From Zoogloeaceae bacterium (GTDB lineage: Bacteria > Pseudomonadota > Gammaproteobacteria > Burkholderiales > Rhodocyclaceae), in the NCBI GenBank assembly GCA_031258715.1, contig JAIRMN010000043.1:1-51865 (forward strand): DNA of 51,865 bases, in the 5' to 3' direction. Below, one piece after another: positions 17,648-27,464 of this stretch. A model generated the notes under the pieces. That model made no database searches. It was not told the origin of the DNA and worked only from the letters and a program-made list of their open reading frames with translations. Every line of letters starts with the position of its first letter. The stretch's first letter is position 1. The position numbers and the translations under genes were made by a program.

Positions 17648-18379
17648 TCATTTTTCTTGCGGCGCGGCATCCGTCGTTCGCCGGATGGCGGTCATCAGGT
17701 AATTGACGCGGATGTCCCGGCCCAGGGCGGAACGCCGGGTAAAGGGGTTGTAGCTCATGCCCACCGGGGGTTCCGGCTCCAGTCCGGCGGCGCGGCAGTA
17801 ACGGGCAAGCTCCGAAGGCCGGATGAATTTCGCGTAGTCGTGCGTTCCCTTGGGCAGGATATTCAACACGTATTCCGCGCCGACGATGGCCAGCAGGAAA
17901 GCGCCGGGATTGCGGTTCAGCGTGGAAAAAAAAGCCTTTCCGCCGGGTTTCAGCAATTGAGCGCAGGCGTTGAGGACGCCTTGCGGATCGGGGGTGTGCT
18001 CGAGCATCTCCAGACAAGTGACGACATCGAAATGCCCCGGCAGCTCGCGCGCAAGCGTTTCGGCGGAAACCTGCCGGTAATCGACGGCAAGGCCGCTTTC
18101 CAGGAGGTGCAGACGGGCGACACCCAACGGCTTTTCCGAGAGGTCGATGCCGGTCACGCGCGCACCCCTTGCCGCCAGTCCTTCCGCGAGCAGGCCGCCG
18201 CCGCAGCCCACGTCGAGCGCCGTCTTTCCCGCAAGATCGATTTCACGGGCGATCCAGTCGAGGCGCAACGGATTGATTTCGTGCAGCACGCGAAATTCAC
18301 TGTGGGGATCCCACCAGTTTTGGGCGATCGCGTCGAATTTGGCGAGTTCTCTGGGATCGGCGTCGGACATGTCGGTCAT
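17648..18379 (-). CDS. ubiG: Ubiquinone biosynthesis O-methyltransferase UbiG
   Basis: UbiG carries out both O-methylations in ubiquinone synthesis, using S-adenosylmethionine. I use the ATG at 18379 (MTDMSDADPRELAKFDAIAQ, 243 residues); the frame is open to a TTG at 18400, but that lies in the tail of the ompA terminator. Conserved blocks are NWWDP near 24, LRLDWIAREIDL, the SAM motif I ALDVGCGGGLLAEGLA, GIDLSEKPLGVARLH, and FDVVTCLEMLEHTPDP. The position after ompA is common in betaproteobacteria. The amber-split membrane gene starts 4 nt downstream on the same strand and was probably co-transcribed with it. Confidence 0.96.
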   Translation of the reverse strand: MTDMSDADPRELAKFDAIAQNWWDPHSEFRVLHEINPLRLDWIAREIDLAGKTALDVGCGGGLLAEGLAARGARVTGIDLSEKPLGVARLHLLESGLAVDYRQVSAETLARELPGHFDVVTCLEMLEHTPDPQGVLNACAQLLKPGGKAFFSTLNRNPGAFLLAIVGAEYVLNILPKGTHDYAKFIRPSELARYCRAAGLEPEPPVGMSYNPFTRRSALGRDIRVNYLMTAIRRTTDAAPQEK

Positions 18380-18400
18380 GGCAAAAATTCTGATAGACAA

Positions 18401-18428
18401 AGAAAAAGCCCTGCATGATGCAGGGCTT
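18401..18428 (-). terminator. Intrinsic terminator of ompA
   Basis: AAGCCCTGCAT (18406-18416) and ATGCAGGGCTT (18418-18428) form a perfect GC-rich stem with a minimal loop. Read on the minus strand the stem is followed at once by TTTTTCTTTGT. It lies 16 nt past the ompA stop codon and just ahead of ubiG, so most ompA transcripts should end here and ubiG would depend on readthrough or its own start. Confidence 0.9.
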
Positions 18429-18444
18429 GAAAAAAGAAAACCGT

Positions 18445-19128
18445 TCAGCGCGTGCCGATGATTTCAACATCCACGCGGCGATCGGGTTGCAGGCATTCCA
18501 CCAGTTTCTTGTTGCGCCCGTTTTCCGTGCCCAGCTTGTCGCACTGGTCACCGGTCACGGGTTGGGTTTCGCCCTTGCCTTCGGTGTAGATGCGGTTGGC
18601 TTCGATGCCTTTGCCGATCAGGTATTGCTTGACCGCGTTGGCGCGTTTTTCAGAAAGCCGCTGGTTGTAGCGATCTCCGCCGATTCGGTCGGTATGGCCA
18701 ACGGCAACGATGACTTCCAGCTGGATGTCGCTGGATTGGGTGACGACATCATCCAGTTTGGCCTTGCCTTCCGGACGCAAGACGGCTTTGTTGAAGTCGA
18801 AGAGGGCATCCGCCGCCAGACTGACCTTGCCGCTGGAAGGACGCACGGCAGGCTCGGTCTTGGGCGCGGCAGGCGTCACGGCAGTCGGCGCTTCGCCAGA
18901 ACATTTGGCGGCGGGCACGATGTCGCGATCACACTGGCAGCCCGCGGGATCGTTGGCGGCCGCGGACGGCGTCCAGTAGCCAGTTCGCCAGCACAGTTGC
19001 GCGCCGCTGGTGACGACATTGCCGCGCTGGTCAATGACATAAACACGCTCCTGGGCTTCCGCGGCGGCAACGCCGATGCCGGACAACAGGGCGCAAACGA
19101 TGAAATTCCGTGTGAGTTTTCCGATCAT
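18445..19128 (-). CDS. ompA: OmpA-family outer-membrane/peptidoglycan-binding protein
   Basis: The protein (227 residues) has a cleavable signal (MIGKLTRNFIVCALLSGIGV, cut after AEA near 24). A short N-terminal region with several cysteines follows (LCWRTGYW, GCQCDRDIV, AKCSG), then a Pro/Ala linker. The C-terminal OmpA domain has LFDFNKAVLRPEGKAKLDD, VAVGHTDRIGGDRYNQRLSE, KRANAVKQYL and CLQPDRRVDVEI. There is no beta-barrel domain, so it would tether the envelope through peptidoglycan binding rather than form a pore. AAGGAA lies about 6 nt before the ATG. A strong terminator follows at 18401-18428. The mtaD-ompA-ubiG order is seen in related betaproteobacteria. Confidence 0.92.
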   Translation of the reverse strand: MIGKLTRNFIVCALLSGIGVAAAEAQERVYVIDQRGNVVTSGAQLCWRTGYWTPSAAANDPAGCQCDRDIVPAAKCSGEAPTAVTPAAPKTEPAVRPSSGKVSLAADALFDFNKAVLRPEGKAKLDDVVTQSSDIQLEVIVAVGHTDRIGGDRYNQRLSEKRANAVKQYLIGKGIEANRIYTEGKGETQPVTGDQCDKLGTENGRNKKLVECLQPDRRVDVEIIGTR

Positions 19129-19197
19129 TGCAGTTCCTTGAAAAAGGGTTCAAAAACGTTGAGGGAGAATACATGAAACCGGGATTGTCGGTGAAAT

Positions 19198-20550
19198 TCA
19201 ACTCGCATCCGGTTTCAGGTAGGCGCTTACGCGATTCTGCCACAGACGGGCGCAGTTTTTCAAACTGGATGTTTTTTCGCTGTGCAACAACATCTTGTCC
19301 AGTACGCGGCAACACCCTTCCACCCAGACGTGGCTCACATCTTCGCGCCCAGCAGCATAAACCAGATGCGAGACCGGATCAAAGCAGGGCGAAAGCGCCA
19401 GCGCGTCCATGCGCACCGCCACGAGGTCGGCGCGCTTGCCAATGGCGATGCTGCCGATTTCTTCCTCCATGCCCAGCGCGCGGGCGCTGTTTATGGTCGC
19501 CATGTCGAGCGCGCGCCAGGCTGGAAGGCAACGCGCGTCGCCGCTGGCGCCCTTGGCAAGCAAACTGGCGAGACGCATTTCCGAAAGCACGTCCAGCCGG
19601 TTGTTGCTGGCCGCGCCATCCGTGCCCAAGCCGATATTGACGCCCGCTTCCAGCAGTTCGGCGAGCGGCGCGAAGCCGCTGCCCAGCTTCAGGTTGGAGG
19701 CGGGACAGTGGGCAATGTTGCAATTATTGCGCGCCAATGTGGCAATTTCGTCATCCAGGAGGTGGACGGCATGAACGCCTATCAGTTGCGGCCCCAGGAG
19801 TCCCAGCCGATCCAGCCGATGGAGAGGGCGGCAACCGTGTTCTTCCAGATGGAATCGGATTTCCTCGGCGGTTTCATGGATATGCAGGTGTATCGGCAGA
19901 TCCAGTTGCGCCGCCAGCGTCTGGACGCGCTCGAAACTCGCGTCGCTGACGCTGTAGGGCGCGTGCGGCGCAAGGCAGAAACGGACGAGCGGATGCTCGC
20001 GCCAGGCTTCCCGCGCCGCCAGTCCCTTGTCCAGATAATCCGCGGCGTCGCTGGCGTAGGCGGAAGGGAATTCCAGCATCGTGACGCCCAACACGGCGCG
20101 CATCCCGATATTCACGGCGGCCTGGGCGGCGGCATCGGGGAAAAAATACATGTCGTTGAAACAGGTCACGCCGCCCTTCAGCATTTCGGCGCAGGCCAGC
20201 TCTGTGCCCTCGGCGACGAAGCGCGGCGACATGAGCGCCGCCTCCAAAGGCCAGACACGCGCCTTCAGCCATTGCATCAGCGGCATGTCGTCCGCCACGC
20301 CGCGCAACAGGCTCATGGCGGCATGGGTATGCAGGTTGATCAGGCCGGGAATGAGCAGATGCTCATCCAGTTCCAGCGTTTCCTCGGGCGCATAGCGTTC
20401 GCGCGCCTGGTGCCCAGGCAGTATATCCACGATGCGCCCGCCAGCGACGATGACCGCGTGCTGTTCCAACAGGACGCGCGTTTCCTGGACAACCCAGCGG
20501 GCGTGGATTGCCAGGTCGACGGCGGCAGGCATATCGGCGGATGAAGACAT
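19198..20550 (-). CDS. mtaD: 5-methylthioadenosine/S-adenosylhomocysteine deaminase-type amidohydrolase (TRZ/ATZ family)
   Basis: This metal-dependent amidohydrolase likely deaminates methylthioadenosine or S-adenosylhomocysteine to the inosine derivatives. I use the ATG at 20550 (MSSSADMPAAVDLAIHARWV, 450 residues), since the frame further upstream is not family-like. Metal and catalytic motifs appear in order: LINLHTHAAMSLLRG, HLHIHETAEEI, GVHAVHLLDDEI with AHCPASNLKLGSG, and GLGTDGAASNNRLDV, whose Asp is a metal ligand. These fit the MtaD/SsnA branch. Substrate choice inside this branch is hard to read from sequence. It is followed by ompA on the same strand and is divergent from the peptide-binding lipoprotein. 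Confidence 0.87.
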   Translation of the reverse strand: MSSSADMPAAVDLAIHARWVVQETRVLLEQHAVIVAGGRIVDILPGHQARERYAPEETLELDEHLLIPGLINLHTHAAMSLLRGVADDMPLMQWLKARVWPLEAALMSPRFVAEGTELACAEMLKGGVTCFNDMYFFPDAAAQAAVNIGMRAVLGVTMLEFPSAYASDAADYLDKGLAAREAWREHPLVRFCLAPHAPYSVSDASFERVQTLAAQLDLPIHLHIHETAEEIRFHLEEHGCRPLHRLDRLGLLGPQLIGVHAVHLLDDEIATLARNNCNIAHCPASNLKLGSGFAPLAELLEAGVNIGLGTDGAASNNRLDVLSEMRLASLLAKGASGDARCLPAWRALDMATINSARALGMEEEIGSIAIGKRADLVAVRMDALALSPCFDPVSHLVYAAGREDVSHVWVEGCCRVLDKMLLHSEKTSSLKNCARLWQNRVSAYLKPDAS

Positions 20551-20723
20551 GAGATTTCGCGGCGCAGGAAAAATCGTGATTCTAATCAAGGAAGGGCGCG
20601 CACGTAAAACGGTCCCGCCACGACGGGCACGCGATTCAACCGGATGGGATGCGCTTCCGCCTTGCCACGGCGAAGGCAATGGCGGTTATCCTGTGCACCC
20701 TTGGCGTTTTCTCTTTTCATCTC

Positions 20724-22898
20724 ATGGCGCGGTTTTCTGTCTGTCTTTTGTTGCTCCTGGCCGCTTGTGGCGAATCCTGGAATGATCCTTATCCGGCGCG
20801 GGAGGCGGAGGAGAATGTGTTGTATTCGGCATTTACCGACAGTCCCAAGCATCTCGATCCGGCGCAGGCCTATGTCGAGGATGAATTCGTCTTCATCGCC
20901 CAGATTTACGCGCCGCCCTTGCAGCATCACTATCTGAAGCGTCCTTACGCGCTCATGGCGGCCACGGTGACGCGGGTGCCCGAACCGGAATTCTATGACG
21001 CGAAAGGCCGACGATTGCCTGCCGACGCGCCCGCGGAAGCGGTGGCGGAAAGCGTCTATGAACTCACGCTGAAGTCCGGACAACGTTACCAGCCGCATCC
21101 GGCCTTCGCGCGCGACGCGGCGGGCAATTTCCGATATGGATCGCTCACTCGCGCGGACCTGGCGGATAAATTCGCCATCGGCGATTTTCCGCTGACGGAC
21201 ACGCGGGAAGTGACCGCCGCCGACTACATCTACCAGATCAAGCGGCTGGCGCATCCTCGTCTGCATTCGCCCATCTTTGGCATGATGGCGGAAAAAATCG
21301 TCGGCCTTTCGGAACTGGGCGCGGCGCTGGAAGAAGCGAACCGGAAGCAGCCGGACGGTTGGCTGGATCTCGACGCCTACCCGCTTTCCGGCGTGACGCA
21401 AGTCGACGCCTACACCTGGCGCATTCGCGTCAAGGGACGTTACCCGCAATTTGCCTACTGGCTCGCCATGCCCTTTTTCGCGCCCGTCCCGCGTGAGGCC
21501 GACCGCTTTTTCAGCCAGCCCGGCATGGCGGAAAAGAACCTGACGCTGGATTGGTGGCCGGTGGGCAGTGGCCCTTACATGCTTACGGAAAACGATCCCA
21601 ACCGGCGCATGACGCTGGAAAGAAATCCCCACTTCCAGGGCGAGACCTACCCTTGCGAGGGCGAGCCGGAAGACGCGGCGAACGGCCTGTTGGCCGATTG
21701 CGGCAACCCCTTGCCTCTCATCGACAAGGCGGTATTTACCCGCGAAAAGGAGGCGATTCCCTACTGGAACAAATTCCTGCAAGGTTATTACGACGCTTCC
21801 GGCATCGCCTCCGACAATTTCGATCAGGCGGTGAAGGTGGATGTCGGCGGGATAGGATTGAGCGATGAGATGCGCGAACGAGGCATCGGGTTATTGACTT
21901 CGGTACGCACCTCCATTTTTTACATGGGCTTCAACCTGCTCGATCCGGTCGTCGGCGGCAACAGCGAAGAGGCGGCCAAGCTGCGGCAGGCGATTTCCAT
22001 CGTCATCGACCAGGAAGAATTCATTTCCATTTTCCTGAACGGGCGCGGCATTCCCGGCATGAGTCCGCTGCCGCCGGGGATTTTTGGCTTCGAGGAAGGC
22101 GAATCCGGCATCAATCCCCATGTCTACGATTGGGTGGAAGGCAAGGCCCGGCGCAAATCCACGGAAGAAGCCCGGCGCCTTCTGGCGGAAGCCGGATGGC
22201 CAAACGGACGCAACGCGCGGACGGGCGAGCCGCTGGTGTTGAACCTGGACACCACGAGCGGCGGCATGGGCGACAAACCCCGCCTCGACTGGCTGACGCG
22301 GCAAGTGCAGAAAATCGACGTGCAACTGGTGGTGCGCGCCACGGATTTCAACCGCTTCCAGGACAAGCTCGACAAGGGCGCGACGCAACTTTACTTCCTC
22401 GGCTGGAACGCCGATTACCCCGATCCGGAAAACTTCTTTTTCCTCCTCGCCAGCGCGAATGGCCGGGTAAGGCATGGCGGTGAGAATACCTCCAACTACG
22501 CCAACCCCGAATTCGACCGCCTGTTCGAAAAAATGAAACGCATGTCGAACACGCCAGAGCGTCTGGCGCTGATCCGCGCCATGAAGCGCATCCTGCAACA
22601 TGATGCGCCCTGGATTTTCGCCTTTCATCCCAAGACCTACGCCCTGACCCACGCCTGGCTGAAGAACCGCAAACCCAACGACGCCGCCAACAACACGCTG
22701 AAATACCAGCGCCTGGAAATCGACGCCCGGAAACGCGCCCGCGCCCAATGGAATACGCCCAACGGCCTTCCGCTCTTCCTGCCGCTCGCCCTGCTTTTCC
22801 TCCTGATCTGGCCTGCCGCGCGCTACTGCCGCCGCCGGGATCGGGCGTCCGCCCTGACGGTTCCGGGCGGAAAAACGCCGGATTCCAGGCCGAAATAG
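20724..22898 (+). CDS. Peptide/oligopeptide ABC transporter substrate-binding lipoprotein (SBP family 5) with C-terminal membrane helix
   Basis: I take the ATG at 20724 because it begins MARFSVCLLLLLAACGES, a clean lipoprotein signal with lipobox LAAC; an in-frame ATG at 20649 would add 25 residues. The mature part is an SBP_bac_5 domain: SPKHLDPAQAYVEDEFVFI near the start, GSGPYMLTEND and LERNPHF mid-way, and ISIVIDQEEFISIFLNGRGI and LGWNADYPDPENFFF later. At about 724 residues it is longer than typical OppA-type proteins. Unusually, it ends with LPLFLPLALLFLLIWPAARY, a probable membrane helix, and a basic tail. No permease or ATPase genes are in the window. It ends in TAG, 142 nt before the histidine kinase. 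Confidence 0.85.
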   Translation: MARFSVCLLLLLAACGESWNDPYPAREAEENVLYSAFTDSPKHLDPAQAYVEDEFVFIAQIYAPPLQHHYLKRPYALMAATVTRVPEPEFYDAKGRRLPADAPAEAVAESVYELTLKSGQRYQPHPAFARDAAGNFRYGSLTRADLADKFAIGDFPLTDTREVTAADYIYQIKRLAHPRLHSPIFGMMAEKIVGLSELGAALEEANRKQPDGWLDLDAYPLSGVTQVDAYTWRIRVKGRYPQFAYWLAMPFFAPVPREADRFFSQPGMAEKNLTLDWWPVGSGPYMLTENDPNRRMTLERNPHFQGETYPCEGEPEDAANGLLADCGNPLPLIDKAVFTREKEAIPYWNKFLQGYYDASGIASDNFDQAVKVDVGGIGLSDEMRERGIGLLTSVRTSIFYMGFNLLDPVVGGNSEEAAKLRQAISIVIDQEEFISIFLNGRGIPGMSPLPPGIFGFEEGESGINPHVYDWVEGKARRKSTEEARRLLAEAGWPNGRNARTGEPLVLNLDTTSGGMGDKPRLDWLTRQVQKIDVQLVVRATDFNRFQDKLDKGATQLYFLGWNADYPDPENFFFLLASANGRVRHGGENTSNYANPEFDRLFEKMKRMSNTPERLALIRAMKRILQHDAPWIFAFHPKTYALTHAWLKNRKPNDAANNTLKYQRLEIDARKRARAQWNTPNGLPLFLPLALLFLLIWPAARYCRRRDRASALTVPGGKTPDSRPK

Positions 22899-23040
22899 CC
22901 CCGCGCGGCGCATCCGTTTTCAGCCGCGTCCATGCAGCAATACATGCAATACAATTCATACGATGAAATCCGGCGCAAAATGGCGTACATTGTTCAAACG
23001 CGCTTTGCCACATTCCTATTCCTGATCCCTGATTTCACTC

Positions 23041-26000
23041 ATGAGCATCCGTCAAAGCCTGATGTTGCGGGCATTCCTTATCGTCCTGGCGACCCTGGCG
23101 CTGTTTGTGGTCGGCGCTTTTCATTTCATCGTCTGGCCATCCATCGAGGGCATCGGCCTCGCCCAGATGGAGCAAGCGGCAATCCAGGTCGAGATGCGGG
23201 TGCAGTCTTCGCTTGAACGGGTGCGGGTCATGGCGGACACCAGTTACCAGTACGCCAACATGGGACACCTGGAAACCAGCGACCTCACCCGCTTCAACGC
23301 CTTCTTTTTTCCGGTGATGCAAAACCACTCGGAAGTCCCCTCGGTCAGCCTGGCCGACGAGACGGGACTGGAAATCACCCTCTTCCACCGCCCGGACGGA
23401 AGCTGGGAAAACCGCATCAGCCATCCGGTCGCCTGGAAGAACTGGACTTACTGGCTGCGATGGAATCACGCCGGAAAGCTGGAAAACGTGGAAATGCGCA
23501 TCCAGGATTATGATGTTCGGAAAACCCTCTGGTTCAGGGGCGCGCTGGCGCAGGAAGACGGGCGGGCGCAATTCTGGACGACACCCTTTCTCACTGATCG
23601 TCATTCCGGCATCAGCGTGGCGCGCCGCTGGACGGGGCCGGACGGGCAGCGGCACGTCATCGCGCATGACATGGATTTGCGCGCTTTTTCCTGGCTGACC
23701 TCGCAGATGCAGGTAGGCAATGAAGGTTTTGTCGCGCTCATTTCCGATCCGGGTTACAAGGTGATGGGCTTGCCCTGGCGTCCAAAACTCAGGGACACGG
23801 CTGTTTTGGGAGGGCTTGATCCTCGTGTAGTCGACATGGCGGGCGCCGCCAGGGCTGAGGATTCCCTGGAGCGTCTCGGCTATACGCCGGAGCAGCTGGG
23901 CATTCCCGCGCTGAGGCTGGGCTTTTCCGCCTGGCTGGAAAACCACAAGACGCCCAGGGCGTTGAACGCTTTTTCCTGGCAGGGGGAAAGCTGGTTTTCC
24001 TATTTCCATCCGATTGCCTTGCAGGAACAGCGGATATGGCTGGGCGTCTTCGCGCCGCAACGGAATTTCGTGCCGGGACTGAACAAGGATTACTCCATAC
24101 TGGCGCTTTTGGGCATACTGGTATTGCTCTTCGCCTTCTTCGTGGCCGCGCGCGTGGCAAACCGTTTTGCCCGTCCGCTGGTACAACTGACGGAGGAAAG
24201 CCGGCGGCTGGGAAACCTGGCGCTGGAGGAGCCGGTAAAAGTCGATGCCAACTGGCGGGAAATCGCGCAACTGGCAGAAGCGCAGGAAACCATGCGCGTC
24301 GAACTTTTGCGGGCGACGCAGCAATTGCGGGAAGTCAACGCCACGCTGGAAGACAAGGTGTTCGAGCGCACCCGCGAGCTGGCGGAAAGCAAGGCCGATG
24401 TCGAACATTCGCGGCACATGCTCATCGACATGGCGGATTCCCTGCCTTGCGCGGTCTTCCGCTACGAACAGATGCCGGACGGACATGTCAAATTCATTTT
24501 TGTCAGCGGCAAGGCCAAGGCGATTCTCGGCGTTTCCAGCGAGGAAATCATGTCCAATCCAGGCGCGCGCTGGCGGTACGTGCATCCGGATGATGTCGAA
24601 GACGTCCGCCAGCGTTTGCAGGGGATGCGCGTCGCGCTGCGTTCTGGCGTGACGCTGGGGCGTCTCTGTCCGCCCAGTGGCGAAACGCGCTGGATCGAGA
24701 CGAGCATAGAACCTTCGGTATATGGCGATGGCCGTCTCTACTGGAACGGCTATTGGCTGGATGTGACCGCCTCGCACCTGGCGCGCGTCCAACTGGACGA
24801 GCAATTGCTGTTTCGGGAAAGCCTGATCGACACCTTGCCCAATCCGCTCTTTTTCAAGGACCCGGAAGGACGTTTCCTGGGCTGCAACCAGGCGTTTGAG
24901 CAGGCGTTCGGCATCGAGCGTGAGCGCATGGCGGGCAAGACCGTGCTGGAGATTGCCTGTTTCGACGAGGCCAAGCGTCGCGCCTTCAATGATGAGGATC
25001 GGCGGCTGATTGCCGAATCCGGCGCGGTGGAGCGGGAAATCGAACTGGATTCCGCTACGGGAGAGCCGCGGCAATTGCTCTATTCGGCGCGCGCCTTTTC
25101 CCTTGCCAACGGGCGTCCCGGCGGACTGATCGGTGTTTTCGTGGATATTTCCACGCACAAGCGGGCGCAGCAGATGGCGGAAGAAGCGGCGCGCGCCAAG
25201 GCGGATTTCCTGGCCAACATGAGCCACGAAATCCGCACCCCGATGAACGCCATCATCGGCATGTCGCATCTTGCCCTGCGCACCGAGCTGACCCACCGGC
25301 AGCGCGACTACGTCAACAAGATCCAGCAATCGGGACAGCATTTGCTGGGCATCATCAACGACATTCTCGATTTTTCCAAAATCGAGGCGGGCAAGATGAA
25401 TGTCGAACACGTGGAATTCGACCTGGAACAGATGCTCGACGGCATCAGCGCCCTGGTTTCCGAAAAGGCCAGCGCCAAGGGACTGGAACTGGTCTTCAAG
25501 GTGCATCCCGACGTGCCCGTGCACCTCCTGGGCGATCCCCTGCGGCTGCGCCAGGTATTGATCAACTACGCCAACAACGCCATAAAATTCACGGAACACG
25601 GCGAGATCGGCATCGACGTGGAAGCGCGTGAAAGCACCGAAGACAGCGTGCGCCTCTTTTTCGCCGTCAGCGACACCGGCATTGGCCTTTCTCCCGAACA
25701 GCAGGCGCACCTCTTCCAGAGTTTCAACCAGGCCGACACCTCGACCACGCGCAAATACGGCGGAACCGGACTGGGACTGGCCATCAGCAAGCAGCTTGCC
25801 GAACTCATGCACGGGGAAGTCGGCGTGAAATCCGAACTGGGCAAAGGCTCGACCTTCTGGTTTTCCGCCCTGCTGGGCATCAGCCGCAAAAAGCGGCGTC
25901 CGCTGGCGCTGAGTCACGAATTGGCGGGACGGCGGGTGCTGGTGGTCGATGACAACGACAGCGCCCGCAGCGTCATCCGTGATATGCTCACGACCATGAA

Positions 26001-27462
26001 CCTGCGCGTGACGGAAGCCGAATCCGGCCAGAAGGCGCTGGAAACCAGCATGGAAGCCCTGCGCAACGGCACGCCGTTTCATGTGGCGCTGCTCGACTGG
26101 CAGATGCCGGGCATGGACGGCATCGAAACCGCCCGGCGGCTGCGCGGAACGCTGCGCGACTTCTGCCCGACCATCGCCATGATCACCGCCTACGGGCGGG
26201 AGGAAGTGCTGAACCTTGCCGCACGCGCGGGCATCCACCATGTGTTCGTCAAGCCGGTTAACGCTTCCATGCTGTTTGACGAGATGACGCGCATCCTGGT
26301 TACACCCGAAACGGGCAACGTCGCGGAAGCGCAGGACGCGGAGACGACCAGGGGCGCGGACAACGCGCTGGGCGCGGGTCTGGAAGCCATTGCCGGAGCG
26401 CGCATCCTCTTGGTGGAAGACAACGATCTCAATCAACAGGTGGCCTGCGAAATCCTCCAGGATGCCCAGTTCCAGGTCGACGTCGCGGGCGATGGCGCGG
26501 CGGCGCTGGAATGGGTGCGGCAGGCGAGCCAGCCCTACGACATGATACTCATGGACGTGCAGATGCCGATCATGGACGGGATGGAAGCCACGCGGCAACT
26601 GCGGGCCATGGGACACGCGCTGCCCATCGTCGCCATGACCGCCAACGCCATGCCTGGCGACCGGGAACGTTGCCTGGAGGCGGGCATGAACGACCACCTG
26701 CCAAAGCCCATAGAGCCGGAACAGTTGCGCCTCATGTTGTTGCGCTGGATTCGTCCCGACACGGCGCGCGCGGCGCGCGCGGCGGAAGAAAAAAGCCATG
26801 CCGCGAAAGAGGAGACGCCGCCGCAGGCAACGCTGCCGCATCTGCCCGGACTGAACCTGGAAGACGGCTTGCGGCGGGTATTGGGCAAGCGGCAACTCTA
26901 CCGCGACCTGCTGGAAAAATTTCTCATGAACCAGGCGGAAACGCTGCCTGCCCTGCGCGCGGCGCTGGTGGCGGACGACCGGTCGCAGATCGTCCTTCTG
27001 TCCCATACCCTGAGAGGCGTGGCGGGCAACATCGGCGCGACGGAAATTGCCGCTTCCGCCGCGCGCCTGGAATCCATCTGCCGCGCGATGCAGGGCGTGA
27101 ATCCCAGCGAACGCGAGCGCCTGGCCATGAAAGATTGCCTGGCTGAACTCGAAAGCGCGCTCTCGCCCTTCATGACGGAACTGCGCCATTTCTTCCTCGA
27201 ACACGCGACGGCAAACGTCGCGGACGCTTCCTGCGCGACACAGACGGAAGCGACCTCCCCGCACGTCGCCGCGCTCCTGAAGCGCCTGGCGGATCTGCTG
27301 GCGGAAAGCGACGCCGAGGCGCTGGATCTGCTGGAAGCGGAAGAGGCGACCCTGAAGGCGATATTCGGCGCGGAATTCGCCGCTTTCGCAAAAAGCATAC
27401 AGTCTTTTGATTTTGACGAAGCGCGTCGTAAACTTGCGCTACATTTGCTACCGGAGGCATAA
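23041..27462 (+). CDS. Hybrid sensor histidine kinase with two PAS, two receiver and one Hpt domain
   Basis: This 1473-residue membrane sensor contains a whole phosphorelay. A first membrane helix (about 9-31) and an extracytoplasmic sensing domain (32 to about 350, Cache-like by length and position) are followed by a second helix, HAMP and a coiled coil. Then come two PAS-type domains (roughly 460-580 and 595-710). HisKA has [11 protein letters not shown] with H729. The ATPase domain has [20 protein letters not shown] and [12 protein letters not shown]. Receiver 1 holds [11 protein letters not shown] (D1019), receiver 2 [11 protein letters not shown] (D1172), and the C-terminal Hpt has [13 protein letters not shown] (H1322). 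It is 2 nt from the HD-GYP regulator, its likely partner. The signal is unknown. Confidence 0.95.
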   Translation: MSIRQSLMLRAFLIVLATLALFVVGAFHFIVWPSIEGIGLAQMEQAAIQVEMRVQSSLERVRVMADTSYQYANMGHLETSDLTRFNAFFFPVMQNHSEVPSVSLADETGLEITLFHRPDGSWENRISHPVAWKNWTYWLRWNHAGKLENVEMRIQDYDVRKTLWFRGALAQEDGRAQFWTTPFLTDRHSGISVARRWTGPDGQRHVIAHDMDLRAFSWLTSQMQVGNEGFVALISDPGYKVMGLPWRPKLRDTAVLGGLDPRVVDMAGAARAEDSLERLGYTPEQLGIPALRLGFSAWLENHKTPRALNAFSWQGESWFSYFHPIALQEQRIWLGVFAPQRNFVPGLNKDYSILALLGILVLLFAFFVAARVANRFARPLVQLTEESRRLGNLALEEPVKVDANWREIAQLAEAQETMRVELLRATQQLREVNATLEDKVFERTRELAESKADVEHSRHMLIDMADSLPCAVFRYEQMPDGHVKFIFVSGKAKAILGVSSEEIMSNPGARWRYVHPDDVEDVRQRLQGMRVALRSGVTLGRLCPPSGETRWIETSIEPSVYGDGRLYWNGYWLDVTASHLARVQLDEQLLFRESLIDTLPNPLFFKDPEGRFLGCNQAFEQAFGIERERMAGKTVLEIACFDEAKRRAFNDEDRRLIAESGAVEREIELDSATGEPRQLLYSARAFSLANGRPGGLIGVFVDISTHKRAQQMAEEAARAKADFLANMSHEIRTPMNAIIGMSHLALRTELTHRQRDYVNKIQQSGQHLLGIINDILDFSKIEAGKMNVEHVEFDLEQMLDGISALVSEKASAKGLELVFKVHPDVPVHLLGDPLRLRQVLINYANNAIKFTEHGEIGIDVEARESTEDSVRLFFAVSDTGIGLSPEQQAHLFQSFNQADTSTTRKYGGTGLGLAISKQLAELMHGEVGVKSELGKGSTFWFSALLGISRKKRRPLALSHELAGRRVLVVDDNDSARSVIRDMLTTMNLRVTEAESGQKALETSMEALRNGTPFHVALLDWQMPGMDGIETARRLRGTLRDFCPTIAMITAYGREEVLNLAARAGIHHVFVKPVNASMLFDEMTRILVTPETGNVAEAQDAETTRGADNALGAGLEAIAGARILLVEDNDLNQQVACEILQDAQFQVDVAGDGAAALEWVRQASQPYDMILMDVQMPIMDGMEATRQLRAMGHALPIVAMTANAMPGDRERCLEAGMNDHLPKPIEPEQLRLMLLRWIRPDTARAARAAEEKSHAAKEETPPQATLPHLPGLNLEDGLRRVLGKRQLYRDLLEKFLMNQAETLPALRAALVADDRSQIVLLSHTLRGVAGNIGATEIAASAARLESICRAMQGVNPSERERLAMKDCLAELESALSPFMTELRHFFLEHATANVADASCATQTEATSPHVAALLKRLADLLAESDAEALDLLEAEEATLKAIFGAEFAAFAKSIQSFDFDEARRKLALHLLPEA

Positions 27463-27464
27463 AA

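Noticed and set aside
18398-18400. ubiG starting at TTG 18400
   Set aside because: The codon lies in the T-run of the ompA terminator, and the ATG at 18379 gives the standard UbiG length and opening.
23035-27264. 1409-codon open frame on the minus strand opposite the hybrid kinase
   Set aside because: It is an antisense shadow caused by GC-rich third positions. The plus strand encodes unmistakable kinase, receiver and Hpt motifs, while the minus frame is His/Gln/Arg-rich and without domains.
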